Positions 1 through 9,342 of a stretch of 64,000 nucleotides of DNA are shown here, piece by piece. The translations under genes were made by a program, and so were the position numbers. Position 1 is the stretch's first letter, and each line of letters starts with the position of its first letter. The stretch is from the NCBI RefSeq assembly GCF_040110915.1, contig NZ_CP157793.1:1624939-1688938 (forward strand), in the 5' to 3' direction. The DNA is from Stappia sp. (lineage in GTDB: Bacteria > Pseudomonadota > Alphaproteobacteria > Rhizobiales > Stappiaceae). The notes below the pieces were generated by a model, which was not told the origin of the DNA, made no database searches, and worked only from the letters and a program-made list of their open reading frames with translations.

Positions 1-21
1 CGTTTGCGCGGAATGCTCCAT
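1..21 (-). CDS. Start of the next gene in the NRPS/PKS operon (partial)
   Basis: An ATG at 21-19 on the minus strand begins a frame reading MEHSAQT that runs off the window edge. A GGAGG ribosome binding site lies 8 bases upstream, and the ATG follows the NRPS/PKS stop codon by about 24 bases. The preceding synthase ends with a ketosynthase and lacks acyltransferase, reductase and release domains, so this gene probably supplies later assembly-line parts. Only seven codons are visible, so the product cannot be identified. Confidence 0.6.
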
Positions 22-45
22 CTCGGGGTCCTCCGGGATGCGGGG

Positions 46-3000
46 TCAGGACTGCGGAGAGCCGGGCGAGCGCACAATCGCATGGGCGTTGGTCCCGCCC
101 ATGCCGAAGGCGCTCACGCCCCCGGTGACGGGAAGATCGCCATCGAAGCGCACGTTCTCCGCCGACACCTGCAAGTGATCGTTGGCGCGCAAGGTCGGGT
201 TCAGGGTTTCGAAGTGGCAGGTTCCGGGGAAGCACCTGTTCGAGACGCTCAGGCACGCCTTGATGAAGCCGGCGATACCGGCGCCTTCGTCCAGGTGGCC
301 GATGTTGCTTTTCACCGACCCCACCACGCAGGGCGTGGCGGCCTTGCGACCCGCAAGGCTCGCGCCGATGGAGGTCCACTCGATGGCGTCGCCGACCACC
401 GTGCCGGTGCCGTGGGCCTCGATGAAATCGAGATCGCTCGCGGTCAGACCGGCCCTGGAGAGCGCGCCGGTCACCACGTCGCGCTGCCCGTTCACGGACG
501 GGGCGGAAAAATTCATCTTGCGTCCGCCATCGTGATTGACCGCGGAGCCCAGAAGCTCGGCATGAATGCGGTTCCCGTAGCTGGTGGCATCGGCCGTCCG
601 CTTCAGGACCACGAGCCCGCCGCCGTTGCCGAAAACCGTCCCGTCGGCGCCGGCATCGAAGGGGCGGCACCGCCCGTTCGGACTGCGCACCGACCCTTCC
701 ACGTAGTCGTAGCCGTCGGGCTCCGGCCAGATCACCGACACGCCGCCGGCAATCGCGATGTCGCATTCGTCGTTCAGGAGCGCCAGACGGGCATAATGGA
801 CCGCGACGAGCGAGGTGGCGCAGGCGGCCTGCACCGTCACGCTCGGACCGGTGAAGCCGAACCGGTAGGAGGCCGCCGAGGTCAGATAGTTGCGGTCGTT
901 TCCAAGGCGTTGCGGCAGGGTGTTGTCTTCGCGAAAGACGTCGCTGGACGCCGCCCGGCGGGCGGGCTCGAGCTCATTCATCAGATAGGTGCTCATCCCG
1001 GCCCCGGCGAAAAGGCCGACCCGCGCGTCGGCGTCGCAATCGGCATCGCCGGACTGCTCCATCGCGGTCCAGCACAGCTCCAGGAACAGCCGCATCTGCG
1101 GATCCATGCGGTAGGCCTCCGCCGGCGACAGGCCGAAGAACTCGTGATCGAAGCCGTCGACGTCGCCGAGCCGGCCGAAGCTCGGCACGAAGAACCGCGA
1201 CGCGTCCCCGCCGCCCGCCGCTTCGGCCGAAGCGATGGCGCTGCTGCGCGCCGTCAGGGCCCGCCACAGATCGTCGACATCCGCCGCCCCCGGGAACCGC
1301 CCGGCCATGCCGACGACGCTGACGGTATCGTCGGCCTCCCGGCGCCCGGTCGGGCGCTGGCGCGGTGCCGGTGCGGCCCCGGTCAGATGCCGGCGCAGGG
1401 CCCCCACGGTCGGATGCGCGAAGAAGTCGGCAATGGTGAGCCTGGGAAAATGCGGGGCAAGGTCGACCTCCAGTTCCATGAACCCCAGGGAATCGATCCC
1501 CAGATCGCCGAGGCGGCTCGCCTCGTGCACGGCCACCCCGGGCACACGTTTGCGGATCGCCGCGCTCAGGACATCGTCCCCGCCCTGCCCGGCGGCCGCA
1601 GGTTCGCCCGTGTCCACGCTCTCGGCGGCGGCCCGTGCAAGGTCTTCGGCGCGCCGCATCAGATGTTGATAGTCGGTCTTGCCGTTCTTCAGCCTCGGCA
1701 ACTCCGGCAAGGGAACGAGCCGGCAGCGGGCCTGGGGGCCGAGGCGCGCAACGAGCCCCTCCACAAGCTCGTCCTGAACGCGGCTGTCGGCCTCGGCCCA
1801 TGCTCCGGTCGCGAAGACCCAGGGATCCTGCCGCACCGCACCGGGCGGCGCGGCAACGGCCGCAGCCGCGTCGACGGTATCTTGCGCGCACAGGCTCGCC
1901 TCGATCGCTTCCAGCGAGAGGCGAAAGCCCCGGACCTTGATCACCCGGTCCCCGCGTCCCAGCACGTGGATGCTGCCATCGTCGCCCTCATAGCCGATAT
2001 CGCCCAGGATCATGCGACGCTCTTGCGGCATGTCCGCGAAGCCGACCGCCAGCTGTCCGACGACCCCGGCCGGCAGCGGTTGATTGCGCGTGCCCACGAC
2101 CCGCACCTCGGTTCCGGCAATCGCCCGGCCGGCATGCGGGCGATCCGGCCAGCTCTCCGGGTCGCCGAACATCATGTTCGCGGTGATGTCCTGCGTTTCG
2201 GACATGCCGTAGTGATTGGCCAGGACGGCGCCGGTTCGCGCGAACCAGTCGCGGATCGGACGGGTCACCGTCAGCGCCCCGCCCGCCACGATCACCATGC
2301 GCAGCGCGGAACAGGCATGATCGCGCGCCAGCGCGGCGCGGGCCACGCCGTCCAGCATCACCGTCGGCAGATAGATCCGGTCCACCGCCATCGCGTCGAC
2401 GAAAGCGATCAGCTCCGAAGGGCTTTGCCTCAGGCCCGGCCCGGCGAAGACCAGGGTCCGCCCCGCCGACAGGGCGGCGAAGATCTCGTGAAAGGCGACG
2501 TCATGCATCAGCGACGACAGTTGCAGCATCCGCTCGCCCTGCGGGAGCCGGTCGATGTGCCAGTCGATCAGCCGGGCCAGCTGGCGCACGGGAAAGCGGA
2601 TGGCTTTCGGCTCACCGGTCGACCCGGACGTCATCACCACATAGGCATCGCCGGGCCGGGCACGGTGGGCCGCAGCCTCCGCCACGCCGAACCGGAAACC
2701 GGCGACTTCACAGGGCCGGGCCTCGAAGCAGGCCGGACAGGCCGGGTCGTCCGCGCCAGACCCGTCCGCGGCGGAGCGGATCAGGAGATCGACGCCGGCG
2801 GCCTCGATCTGGGCGGCATGCCGCGCGCGGTCCGTTTCATCCAGGCGCAGGAAAGACGCGCCGGCTATCTGCGTCGCGAGAAAGGCGATGATCTCGTCGC
2901 GATGGCGTGGCCCGGCGAAGGCGACCGTCGCCGGCCCCTCCCCGAGCGCCGCGCGCAGCGCAGCCGCCAACGTTCCCGCCCGCTCGGCGACGGCGCCATA

Positions 3001-4344
3001 GCTGACCGGCGCCGCGCCAGACGACAGGATCGCCGGCGCATCGGGTTCCTGCGTGGCGTGATCGAGAAACCGGCGAACGGGGCATGACGGGCCGGGGTCC
3101 GCGATCTGGAAATCTCGGAGCTGCGCGACCTCGAGCCGTGGTGCCGGCACGGCGCCGCCGAGACGCGCCAGCAGGCGATCGGCGAGATCGTCCAGCGCCG
3201 CCTCGCTCACCAGCCCGGCGGTCGTCTCGATCCGCACCGCCAGATCGCCCGGCGCGTCGAACCAGTAATTGACGGTGAAGAGATACGGCGTGCGCGACGG
3301 CACCGGCTCGAACGCGCGGGAGACCAGATCGTTTCGCAGGCCGAAGAGCTTGCGTTCGACCAGCAGCACATCGAACAGCCGCTCCGGACTGGCGACGGTT
3401 TCAAAGTGCGGCGAGGACACGATGTCCTGATAGGAGATGCCACCGATCAGCGACGCCTGCCGGCTCTGCGTCACGGCCCAGTTCGCCGGCATGGCGCTGT
3501 CGTCAGGCGTGGCGTCGAGCGGGGGAACGAGCCCGAGACCGGGCGTGCCGAAATAGCCGAAGGCATTGCTGTCCGGCGCGACGCCGTCGCACGGCACGCC
3601 GATGACGATCTGATCGTCGCGCAAGAGATTGGCCGTGGCCGCCTGCAGCGCGGTCATCACGGCGGCCGCCGCCTGTTCCTCCGGCCAGTCGCGATCCTCC
3701 GCGCGCAGAACGACCTCCCGGCTGAGCGACCCGACCGCCCCGCACGCGGCAAACACCGCGCGCAGATCGGCCGGGCTTTCCAGATCGGCGGCGAACCGGG
3801 CTACGGCGGCCCAGTTCGCCTCCCCCGGCGTCGCGATCTCGGGGTGAATGGCGACCTTGTCCGGGCGCGAGCCAAGCCCGGCGAGCGCATCGAGGAACAG
3901 GATCAGCGAGCGGTCGCCATCGCAGATGGCGTGGTGGAAACTGCAAAGCAGAAACTGGCGGTGTTCCACCCGCACCAGCTGGACGCGCCAGGGATGACGG
4001 CTGGCCAGATCCGAGGCGCCGGTCGAAAACGCCGCGTAGTGGGCGGCCAGATCGGCTTCGGTCCGGCAGACGATCTCCGGCAGCACCGCCTGAATGAGGA
4101 TCCGGCTTTCGGGCGACAGCCGCCAGACCCGCCGGCCCTCGTGTCGGGAGAGCCGGACATTCAGAAAGGGAAAGGCGGGCAGAATGTCCGTCAGCGCCGC
4201 GTGCAACGCGCGGGTGGTCATCGGCCGGTTCAGCTCGACCGCGCAGGAAATGTTCAGATCGGTCCGCTTGGGGTCCCGCGCATCGAGGAACGCCATGCGC
4301 TCCTGCGCCGCATTCAGGGGGATATGGGTAAACGTGTGTTCCAT
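46..4344 (-). CDS. Hybrid NRPS/PKS: condensation-adenylation-carrier-ketosynthase
   Basis: This 1432-residue assembly-line enzyme activates an amino acid, condenses it, and passes the chain to a ketosynthase. Condensation domain, about 1-430, has the active HHAICDG motif near residue 136. Adenylation domain, about 450-900, shows MTSGSTGEPK near 573, NHYGMSETQ, GRGDRVIKVRG and the terminal NGKTDY lysine motif. The carrier has GIDSLGF with the pantetheine serine near 951. The ketosynthase, about 1008-1428, has Cys in QAACATS, His in EAHGTGT and His in KSNIGH. The A6-A7 stretch is short, missing the usual RGYxxRPELT arm. No acyltransferase or thioesterase follows in this protein. The ATG at 4344 is 5 bases after the transporter stop; the frame stays open upstream but there it reads the neighbouring genes out of frame. 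Confidence 0.9.
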   Translation of the reverse strand: MEHTFTHIPLNAAQERMAFLDARDPKRTDLNISCAVELNRPMTTRALHAALTDILPAFPFLNVRLSRHEGRRVWRLSPESRILIQAVLPEIVCRTEADLAAHYAAFSTGASDLASRHPWRVQLVRVEHRQFLLCSFHHAICDGDRSLILFLDALAGLGSRPDKVAIHPEIATPGEANWAAVARFAADLESPADLRAVFAACGAVGSLSREVVLRAEDRDWPEEQAAAAVMTALQAATANLLRDDQIVIGVPCDGVAPDSNAFGYFGTPGLGLVPPLDATPDDSAMPANWAVTQSRQASLIGGISYQDIVSSPHFETVASPERLFDVLLVERKLFGLRNDLVSRAFEPVPSRTPYLFTVNYWFDAPGDLAVRIETTAGLVSEAALDDLADRLLARLGGAVPAPRLEVAQLRDFQIADPGPSCPVRRFLDHATQEPDAPAILSSGAAPVSYGAVAERAGTLAAALRAALGEGPATVAFAGPRHRDEIIAFLATQIAGASFLRLDETDRARHAAQIEAAGVDLLIRSAADGSGADDPACPACFEARPCEVAGFRFGVAEAAAHRARPGDAYVVMTSGSTGEPKAIRFPVRQLARLIDWHIDRLPQGERMLQLSSLMHDVAFHEIFAALSAGRTLVFAGPGLRQSPSELIAFVDAMAVDRIYLPTVMLDGVARAALARDHACSALRMVIVAGGALTVTRPIRDWFARTGAVLANHYGMSETQDITANMMFGDPESWPDRPHAGRAIAGTEVRVVGTRNQPLPAGVVGQLAVGFADMPQERRMILGDIGYEGDDGSIHVLGRGDRVIKVRGFRLSLEAIEASLCAQDTVDAAAAVAAPPGAVRQDPWVFATGAWAEADSRVQDELVEGLVARLGPQARCRLVPLPELPRLKNGKTDYQHLMRRAEDLARAAAESVDTGEPAAAGQGGDDVLSAAIRKRVPGVAVHEASRLGDLGIDSLGFMELEVDLAPHFPRLTIADFFAHPTVGALRRHLTGAAPAPRQRPTGRREADDTVSVVGMAGRFPGAADVDDLWRALTARSSAIASAEAAGGGDASRFFVPSFGRLGDVDGFDHEFFGLSPAEAYRMDPQMRLFLELCWTAMEQSGDADCDADARVGLFAGAGMSTYLMNELEPARRAASSDVFREDNTLPQRLGNDRNYLTSAASYRFGFTGPSVTVQAACATSLVAVHYARLALLNDECDIAIAGGVSVIWPEPDGYDYVEGSVRSPNGRCRPFDAGADGTVFGNGGGLVVLKRTADATSYGNRIHAELLGSAVNHDGGRKMNFSAPSVNGQRDVVTGALSRAGLTASDLDFIEAHGTGTVVGDAIEWTSIGASLAGRKAATPCVVGSVKSNIGHLDEGAGIAGFIKACLSVSNRCFPGTCHFETLNPTLRANDHLQVSAENVRFDGDLPVTGGVSAFGMGGTNAHAIVRSPGSPQS

Positions 4345-4349
4345 GGCCC

Positions 4350-5276
4350 TTACCCCGTTTCTTTCATGCGTTTGTCGAGAGGGATCGTCTCGCGTCGAAG
4401 ACGCCCGAGGAAGTAGACGAGCAGGGACGCCACCACCACGCTGCCGCCAAGCACCGTCGCCAGGCTGGGCCGCTCCAGCAGGACGAGCCAGACCCAGAGC
4501 GGCCCGAGCACGACCTCGAGCAGCCAGAGCACCGAGACCTCGGGCGCGGAGATGTAGCGCGGCCCGATGAAGGTGAAGGTGTTCGCCAGCGGCATCACCA
4601 CGCATCCCAGCAGCACGGCATAGCCGATCTGGGTGGCGTTCATCTCGCCGACCTGCGCGAAGGGCAGCGCCATCAGCGCGGCGACGATCCCGCCCAGCAC
4701 AAGCCCGGGCATGCTGTCCTCCATCCGCGACATCCGCCGCAGGACCATGTTCAGCCCGATCAGGGCCGATGCGAGCATGGCGACGAGACAGCCGAGCAGG
4801 CTTTCGAGGTCGAGGGCACCGTTCGCGCCGGAAAACTGCCGCCAGAACTCGTTGCTGACGATGATGCTCACGCCGACGAAACACGCCATGATGGTCAGCG
4901 CCAGGCGGTAGGAGACGGGCTCGCCCAGGATCAGCTTGGCGAAACTGGCCGAGAACAGCGGCCCCAGGGCGATCATCACCAGCACGTTGGCGACGCTGGT
5001 CATGCCGAGGGAGGAGACGAAGGCGAACATGGTGAGGGCGAAGATGACGCCGAACGCCACGTCGATCCCGCCGAAGCTCTGCCACATCCTGCGCAGTTGC
5101 CCGCGATGCAGGAGCCAGATGCAGGGGATGAGCGCCACCGACATCAGGCCTCCCTTGAACATGATCATCGAATAGACGTCCGTGTGGATCAGCCGGACGA
5201 GCAGCGCGTCGGGCGAAAACGCGATCACGCCGAGCAACGTCAGCAGCACGCCCTTCTGTTTTCTGGTCAGGACCAC
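4350..5276 (-). CDS. EamA/DMT-family membrane transporter
   Basis: A 308-residue, mostly hydrophobic protein with about ten membrane segments in two EamA-type halves, as in drug/metabolite exporters. Its place between the redox gene and the NRPS/PKS gene suggests export of the pathway product or a precursor; this is inference. The GTG start at 5276 gives a protein beginning VVLTRKQKG. An upstream TTG at 5282 that overlaps the previous stop is the alternative. The longer in-frame extension is the neighbouring gene read out of frame. The stop is 5 bases before the synthase start, so the two are probably translated together. Confidence 0.85.
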   Translation of the reverse strand: MVLTRKQKGVLLTLLGVIAFSPDALLVRLIHTDVYSMIMFKGGLMSVALIPCIWLLHRGQLRRMWQSFGGIDVAFGVIFALTMFAFVSSLGMTSVANVLVMIALGPLFSASFAKLILGEPVSYRLALTIMACFVGVSIIVSNEFWRQFSGANGALDLESLLGCLVAMLASALIGLNMVLRRMSRMEDSMPGLVLGGIVAALMALPFAQVGEMNATQIGYAVLLGCVVMPLANTFTFIGPRYISAPEVSVLWLLEVVLGPLWVWLVLLERPSLATVLGGSVVVASLLVYFLGRLRRETIPLDKRMKETG

Positions 5277-5278
5277 GA

Positions 5279-6601
5279 TCAATCCCCCGCACCGGCACAA
5301 GCGCCGCAGGCACCGGCGGAAGACCGCCGCCGGCAGGTGCTCGCTGGAGGCGGAACGATCTCCGGCACCAGCGCTTGCGCCCGCCGCAGGGTGCCGGAGG
5401 CCTGGTCCTCGTTGAACGCGCGCGGCATATCCTCGGCCAGCTGGCGCAGCCGGAGCCGTCGGGTTTTCGGATACAGCCGCCCGCCGCGGCGCAAGCCTTC
5501 CAGCCGGGCCCATGCGGCGTATTTCTTGTCATGCTGGTGCGGCTGATAGGCGTTCAGCTCGCTGGGCCCGACCTCCTCCCCAAGGGTCAGAAAGCCGGCC
5601 TTCGCCGCCGCCTCGACCAGCGCGCACCCCGCCGCCGTGCGCACGATCAGCGCATTGGTGCCCGGGTCGGTCTCTTCGGTCTCCGCGTCCGGCCCCCCGC
5701 CGATCCAGGTGTCCGACACGGCGATGTCGGCGATCTCGCCGATCCCGTCGGGGCAGATCTTGCAGCGAAACGGCATCGGCCAGCTGCCGCCGTCGGGATC
5801 GAGAAAGTCCACATAGCGCTTGTTGACCTCGGTCCCGTCGCCGGTGACCATCGTTGTCGGTCCCGGACAGCCGCGGCCGCGGTAGCGCATCGACACCAGG
5901 GCGTCGGGATCGACGCCCGCGTTTCTGACCATCCGGTCGATGTCCAGGGACACGGTCGGCCCGCCGCAGACGAAGGCCAGCCGGTACCGGATCAGTTCGG
6001 CGATCCTCGGCTCCGTGTCCGACAGGTTCGCCAGCGCCGAAAGATCGCAGGGACGGCCGATGAACGCGAAGGGCTGGCCGAGATCGAGCGCCTCCGTCAA
6101 GCGTGTGAGCGGCGCGGCGGGGCCGTATCGCGACCCGGCCGCCTGGAGCACGTCGGCCTCGGTGAAACTCATGGTCGAGACGCCGAAGGTCGGCTGCTCT
6201 TCGCACGCCTTCACATGCAGGACGAAGCGCACCTCGCCGGTCGCGAGCATCATCGCCGCCAGACCGGTCAGGACCCCGCCGGTCGAGCCTTCCCAGCGAT
6301 GCAGCGGCTTGCCGGCATGCGCCAGGACGATGGTCTTGTAGTGCCCCCAGACCGGGTCCGTCCTGGTGTCGGCTTCCCGGGCGAGGTCTTCCGGCGGCCC
6401 TTCGACCCGCAGTCCGGGACAGATCCGCTCCACGACCTCGTAATCCGCGTCGTCGAAGGCGTCGGTCGCGCTGGGTCGCAGTTCCTTTTGGTCGGAGACC
6501 GCCATCTGGACCTTTTCGGGCCCGAGAACATCCGCGCAAAGCCCGCAATTGCTGCAAAGGTGCTGATCGACGATGGCTTGAAGTCTGTCGCGAGCCGCCA
6601 T
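5279..6601 (-). CDS. FrhB/FdhB-like iron-sulfur flavoprotein (coenzyme F420 hydrogenase beta-subunit family)
   Basis: A 440-residue redox protein. The N-terminus carries a ferredoxin-type cluster with Cys16, Cys19, Cys22 and Cys61. A second set appears around RGRGCPG and FRCKICPDG, followed by ADIAVSDTW, typical of FrhB/FdhB C-terminal domains that bind FAD and an iron-sulfur centre. Such proteins occur outside methanogens as redox partners of sugar or natural-product enzymes; the substrate here is unknown. The ATG at 6601 has an AAGGA site about 6 bases upstream. The C-terminus carries an extra Arg/Cys-rich tail of about 20 residues. The stop overlaps or abuts the transporter start. Confidence 0.8.
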   Translation of the reverse strand: MAARDRLQAIVDQHLCSNCGLCADVLGPEKVQMAVSDQKELRPSATDAFDDADYEVVERICPGLRVEGPPEDLAREADTRTDPVWGHYKTIVLAHAGKPLHRWEGSTGGVLTGLAAMMLATGEVRFVLHVKACEEQPTFGVSTMSFTEADVLQAAGSRYGPAAPLTRLTEALDLGQPFAFIGRPCDLSALANLSDTEPRIAELIRYRLAFVCGGPTVSLDIDRMVRNAGVDPDALVSMRYRGRGCPGPTTMVTGDGTEVNKRYVDFLDPDGGSWPMPFRCKICPDGIGEIADIAVSDTWIGGGPDAETEETDPGTNALIVRTAAGCALVEAAAKAGFLTLGEEVGPSELNAYQPHQHDKKYAAWARLEGLRRGGRLYPKTRRLRLRQLAEDMPRAFNEDQASGTLRRAQALVPEIVPPPASTCRRRSSAGACGACAGAGD

Positions 6602-6652
6602 GCGGAGTTCCTTTCGCTCGACCGCGCGAGGCGGCATCGGACAACCGGCCGC

Positions 6653-6688
6653 GATGACCGCACTGATGACCGCACCGATGACCGCACT
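6653..6688. repeat. Three tandem 12-bp repeats in the operon leader
   Basis: Three head-to-tail copies of GATGACCGCACT (the middle copy ends in C) lie in the 188-base gap between the dioxygenase stop and the FrhB-like start. The position is within the operon transcript, so the repeats could affect expression of the downstream genes through slippage or RNA structure. No larger element is visible. Confidence 0.8.
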
Positions 6689-6789
6689 CTGGGCACGGAT
6701 CCGCGCAGGCTCGATGGTTTGCGGCATGGAAGGCACGGGGGCGCCGGGTCGACGCCGCCGCGAGAAGGCCGTCAGGTCGGGATCGCGCC

Positions 6790-7629
6790 CTAATAGAGGA
6801 TCGTGCCCTTCACGAGGTTCAGCTTCTTGTTGTCCATGAACTCGTGGCCGGCGAAAACGGTATCGTAGAGCCCGTCCGCCAGATAATTGTCCGGCAAACG
6901 TTCGGTCTTGCGATACTGGCGGTGTTCCTGGCCAGGCACGGCGATCGGCACGTTGGACTTCGCATTGTAGGTGCAATGGGCCACCGTGCGCCGCTCGGCC
7001 CCTTCCGCGAACTGCTCGGAGCAATGCAGGGCGAGCGGGTGGAACACCAGAACGTCGCCGGGCTCCATCTCGCAGTCGACCACCTCGTGCCCGCGCGACA
7101 GGATCTCGTTGACACGGGCCTCATCGGCCATCAGCACGTTGCCGCGGTCGAAGTCGATCCGCCCGAGCTTGTGGGTGCCGCGGGCGATGCGCACGCAGCT
7201 GTTGGCCCGCGAATTGCGGTCGACGGCAACCGAACAGGACACCAGGTCCGGGGTCAGCGCCGTCTCGTACCAGAACTGGTAATCCTGGTGCCAGTCGACC
7301 TTGCCGCCCGCGTCCTTGTCCTTGCGCACCAGCTTCATGTGCCAGAAGTATCCTTCGTCCTCCAGCACATCCTCGACGATGTTCATCATCTTGTTCAGGC
7401 GCGGCAGACAGCCGATGTAGCTGTTGTCGGTCACGGTCGAGACGGACGTGTTCCACTTTCGGCCCATCGAGTCCGGAATGCCCTGTTCGGAACCGTCGAA
7501 GGTCGGATCGTGGTCGATCGCCGTGCGCAGCGGCGCCAGTTCTTCGTCGGAAAACAGCCCGCGAACGATGACGAACCCGTCGTCGTTGTAAGCATCGAGC
7601 TGCTCTTGTGTCAGGCCTTTGGGCGGCAT
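6790..7629 (-). CDS. Phytanoyl-CoA dioxygenase-family Fe(II)/2-oxoglutarate oxygenase
   Basis: A 279-residue protein of the PhyH fold. The iron facial triad is visible as His114 and Asp116 in WHQD and His202 in LALHCS; an arginine after it (ERRTVAHC) fits 2-oxoglutarate binding. Bacterial relatives hydroxylate or halogenate small molecules, and as first gene of the NRPS/PKS operon it probably tailors an amino-acid precursor or the product (inference). The ATG at 7629 has a GAGGAAGG site about 6 bases upstream; the longer frame reaching 7698 lacks such support and would enter the LysR promoter. A 114-base divergent promoter region separates it from the LysR gene. Confidence 0.88.
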   Translation of the reverse strand: MPPKGLTQEQLDAYNDDGFVIVRGLFSDEELAPLRTAIDHDPTFDGSEQGIPDSMGRKWNTSVSTVTDNSYIGCLPRLNKMMNIVEDVLEDEGYFWHMKLVRKDKDAGGKVDWHQDYQFWYETALTPDLVSCSVAVDRNSRANSCVRIARGTHKLGRIDFDRGNVLMADEARVNEILSRGHEVVDCEMEPGDVLVFHPLALHCSEQFAEGAERRTVAHCTYNAKSNVPIAVPGQEHRQYRKTERLPDNYLADGLYDTVFAGHEFMDNKKLNLVKGTILY

Positions 7630-7743
7630 GTCGCACCTTCCTCTGCGTTGAAAAACGCTTGCGACATTGATCTGAGGTTGTGCTTTGGGCAAACACAATT
7701 ATCCTTATACTCTGTAGGAAATTGTTTCAGACGGGCGCCCTGC
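7630..7743. promoter_or_regulatory. Divergent promoter region between biosynthetic operon and lysR
   Basis: The 114-base gap between the two divergent starts is AT-richer than its surroundings. It holds an inverted repeat ACAATT (7695-7700) and AATTGT (7720-7725) with a 19-base spacer around TTATCCTTATAC. This is a reasonable LysR-type site controlling both directions, but the assignment is by position only. Confidence 0.5.
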
Positions 7744-8625
7744 ATGACGTCTATCCTGCGGAAATTGAATGCCATTCGCGCCTTCGACGCGGCCGGCCGG
7801 CACGGCAGCCTCACCGCCGCGGCCGAGGAGTTGAACGTCAGTCACCCCTCCGTTGGCCGTCACATCCGCGAGCTGGAGCAGCATCTGGGGGTCGCCCTGT
7901 TCAAGCGCTCCTATCAGGGCATGAAACTCACGCTGGCCGGACGCGAGTTTCTCAAGCGCGTCACGCCGGCCTTGCGGGAAATCATCGAGGCGGCCGATCT
8001 GGTCAGTTCGACCAATTACTGCTCCATCGTGGTCAACTGCGAACCCGCGTTCGGACTGAAATGGCTGGTTCCGAACATCCGGAAATTCGAGGAAAAGCAT
8101 CTCGACATCGACGTGATGATCGTTGCGTCGCGGGAACTGGTCGACCTGCAGAAATTCGAGGCGGATCTGGCCATTCGCCACTCCGGCAGCCGGCTCGAGG
8201 ACGAGGCGCTTCTGCTTTCGGATTCACCGATGCACCCCTATGGCCCGCCGGGCTGCATCGCCGATCCGTCGCCGGAAAACATCGCGCGTCAGACGCTCAT
8301 CTTCGAGGAGCGGTCGAAGTTCTGGTTGGACTGGTTCGACCGCGCCAATGTCACGCGCTACCAGCTTCCCAGGCGGCGCAAGAAACTCCCCATCGAAATG
8401 GCCATCGAGGCCTCCTGCGCGGGATCGGGAATCGTTCTGGCGTCGAGGGAACTGGTTCACGAGGACGTCTTGCGCGGCCGTCTCGAACGTCTTTGCGATA
8501 TCGGCTCTCCGAGCGGCGGCTACTATCTGATCAGACGCAAGGACTCCTTGAAGAAGAACGCGGTCGACCTGTTTTGCGCGTGGCTGCTTTCGGAGACCCG
8601 GATCTTCCGGGAAAGGGAGACCTGA
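7744..8625 (+). CDS. LysR-family transcriptional regulator (GcvA-like)
   Basis: A 293-residue regulator. The N-terminal winged helix-turn-helix (about 5-65) reads GSLTAAAEELNVSHPSVGRHI, and the C-terminal two-lobed substrate-binding domain follows from about 90. The arrangement resembles GcvA-type LysR proteins, which typically sense small amino compounds. It is transcribed away from the dioxygenase/NRPS operon and most likely controls it and itself through the shared gap. The ATG at 7744 precedes the helix-turn-helix by the usual distance. Confidence 0.93.
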   Translation: MTSILRKLNAIRAFDAAGRHGSLTAAAEELNVSHPSVGRHIRELEQHLGVALFKRSYQGMKLTLAGREFLKRVTPALREIIEAADLVSSTNYCSIVVNCEPAFGLKWLVPNIRKFEEKHLDIDVMIVASRELVDLQKFEADLAIRHSGSRLEDEALLLSDSPMHPYGPPGCIADPSPENIARQTLIFEERSKFWLDWFDRANVTRYQLPRRRKKLPIEMAIEASCAGSGIVLASRELVHEDVLRGRLERLCDIGSPSGGYYLIRRKDSLKKNAVDLFCAWLLSETRIFRERET

Positions 8626-8679
8626 CATCGGTCCGACATCGCTCGTAGCGTAGTCTTGTCTGGAGCGGAGAAAGAGACA

Positions 8680-9177
8680 GTGACGGACAACCGAAGATCG
8701 CGTGACGACTTCGCCCCTGCCCCGCCCGTCCCGGTCAGGGTCGAGCATGGCAACCCCGCCTATCCCGAACCCTTTCGCGACCCCGTTCGCGGGCTTGTCC
8801 GCAAGCGCCTCGGCGAGGCCTTCGGGCTGACCGCCTTCGGCACCAACCTGCTCGAGCTGGAACCCGGCGGCCTGTCGTCCCACAAGCACTGGCATTCCCT
8901 GCAAGACGAGCTTGTGTTCGTGCTGGACGGCCAGGTCCGGCTGATCACCGACGCCTTCGAACTGGATCTCGGACCGGGCGACTTCTTCGGCTTCAAGGCC
9001 GGCGTGCAGAACGGCCACCACCTCAAGAACACCGGCACGGCAACGGCGCGGCTGATCGAGATCGGCAGCCGCGAGGCCGGAGACCGCGTGATCTACAGCG
9101 ACATCGACATGATCTGGATCGGCGACGGCACCGACGGACGCGGCGGCTTCTTCCGGAAGGACGGCAGCCGGTACTGA
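8680..9177 (+). CDS. Cupin-domain protein
   Basis: A 165-residue single-cupin protein. The first cupin motif is seen in SSHKHWHSLQDELVFVLDG with metal-type histidines and glutamate, and the second in GPGDFFGFKAG...GHH. Such proteins are sugar isomerases, dioxygenases or binding proteins; nothing here fixes the substrate. A GTG at 8680 is chosen because a GGAG site lies 9 bases upstream. A TTG at 8656 in the same frame would add eight residues. It follows lysR by about 54 bases on the same strand and may share its transcript. Confidence 0.85.
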   Translation: MTDNRRSRDDFAPAPPVPVRVEHGNPAYPEPFRDPVRGLVRKRLGEAFGLTAFGTNLLELEPGGLSSHKHWHSLQDELVFVLDGQVRLITDAFELDLGPGDFFGFKAGVQNGHHLKNTGTATARLIEIGSREAGDRVIYSDIDMIWIGDGTDGRGGFFRKDGSRY

Positions 9178-9342
9178 TCCGGGATGTCGTCGCGAGGACT
9201 GTCATGCCTTGGGGAAACTGAACGAAGTCTCTGATGACAATAGGACTTCCACATCCTACGGTGCGATTGTGAGTACTGACGCCTGCTGCCGGACAAGGCA
9301 GCTTGAGTCTCCTCTGAGTTTTGATTTTTACGGAATTCAACT

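Noticed and set aside
4..3087. Long plus-strand open frame of 1027 codons
   Set aside because: It is antisense to the NRPS/PKS gene, rich in Arg, Gly and His with no recognisable domain, and has no ribosome site. It is a high-GC shadow.
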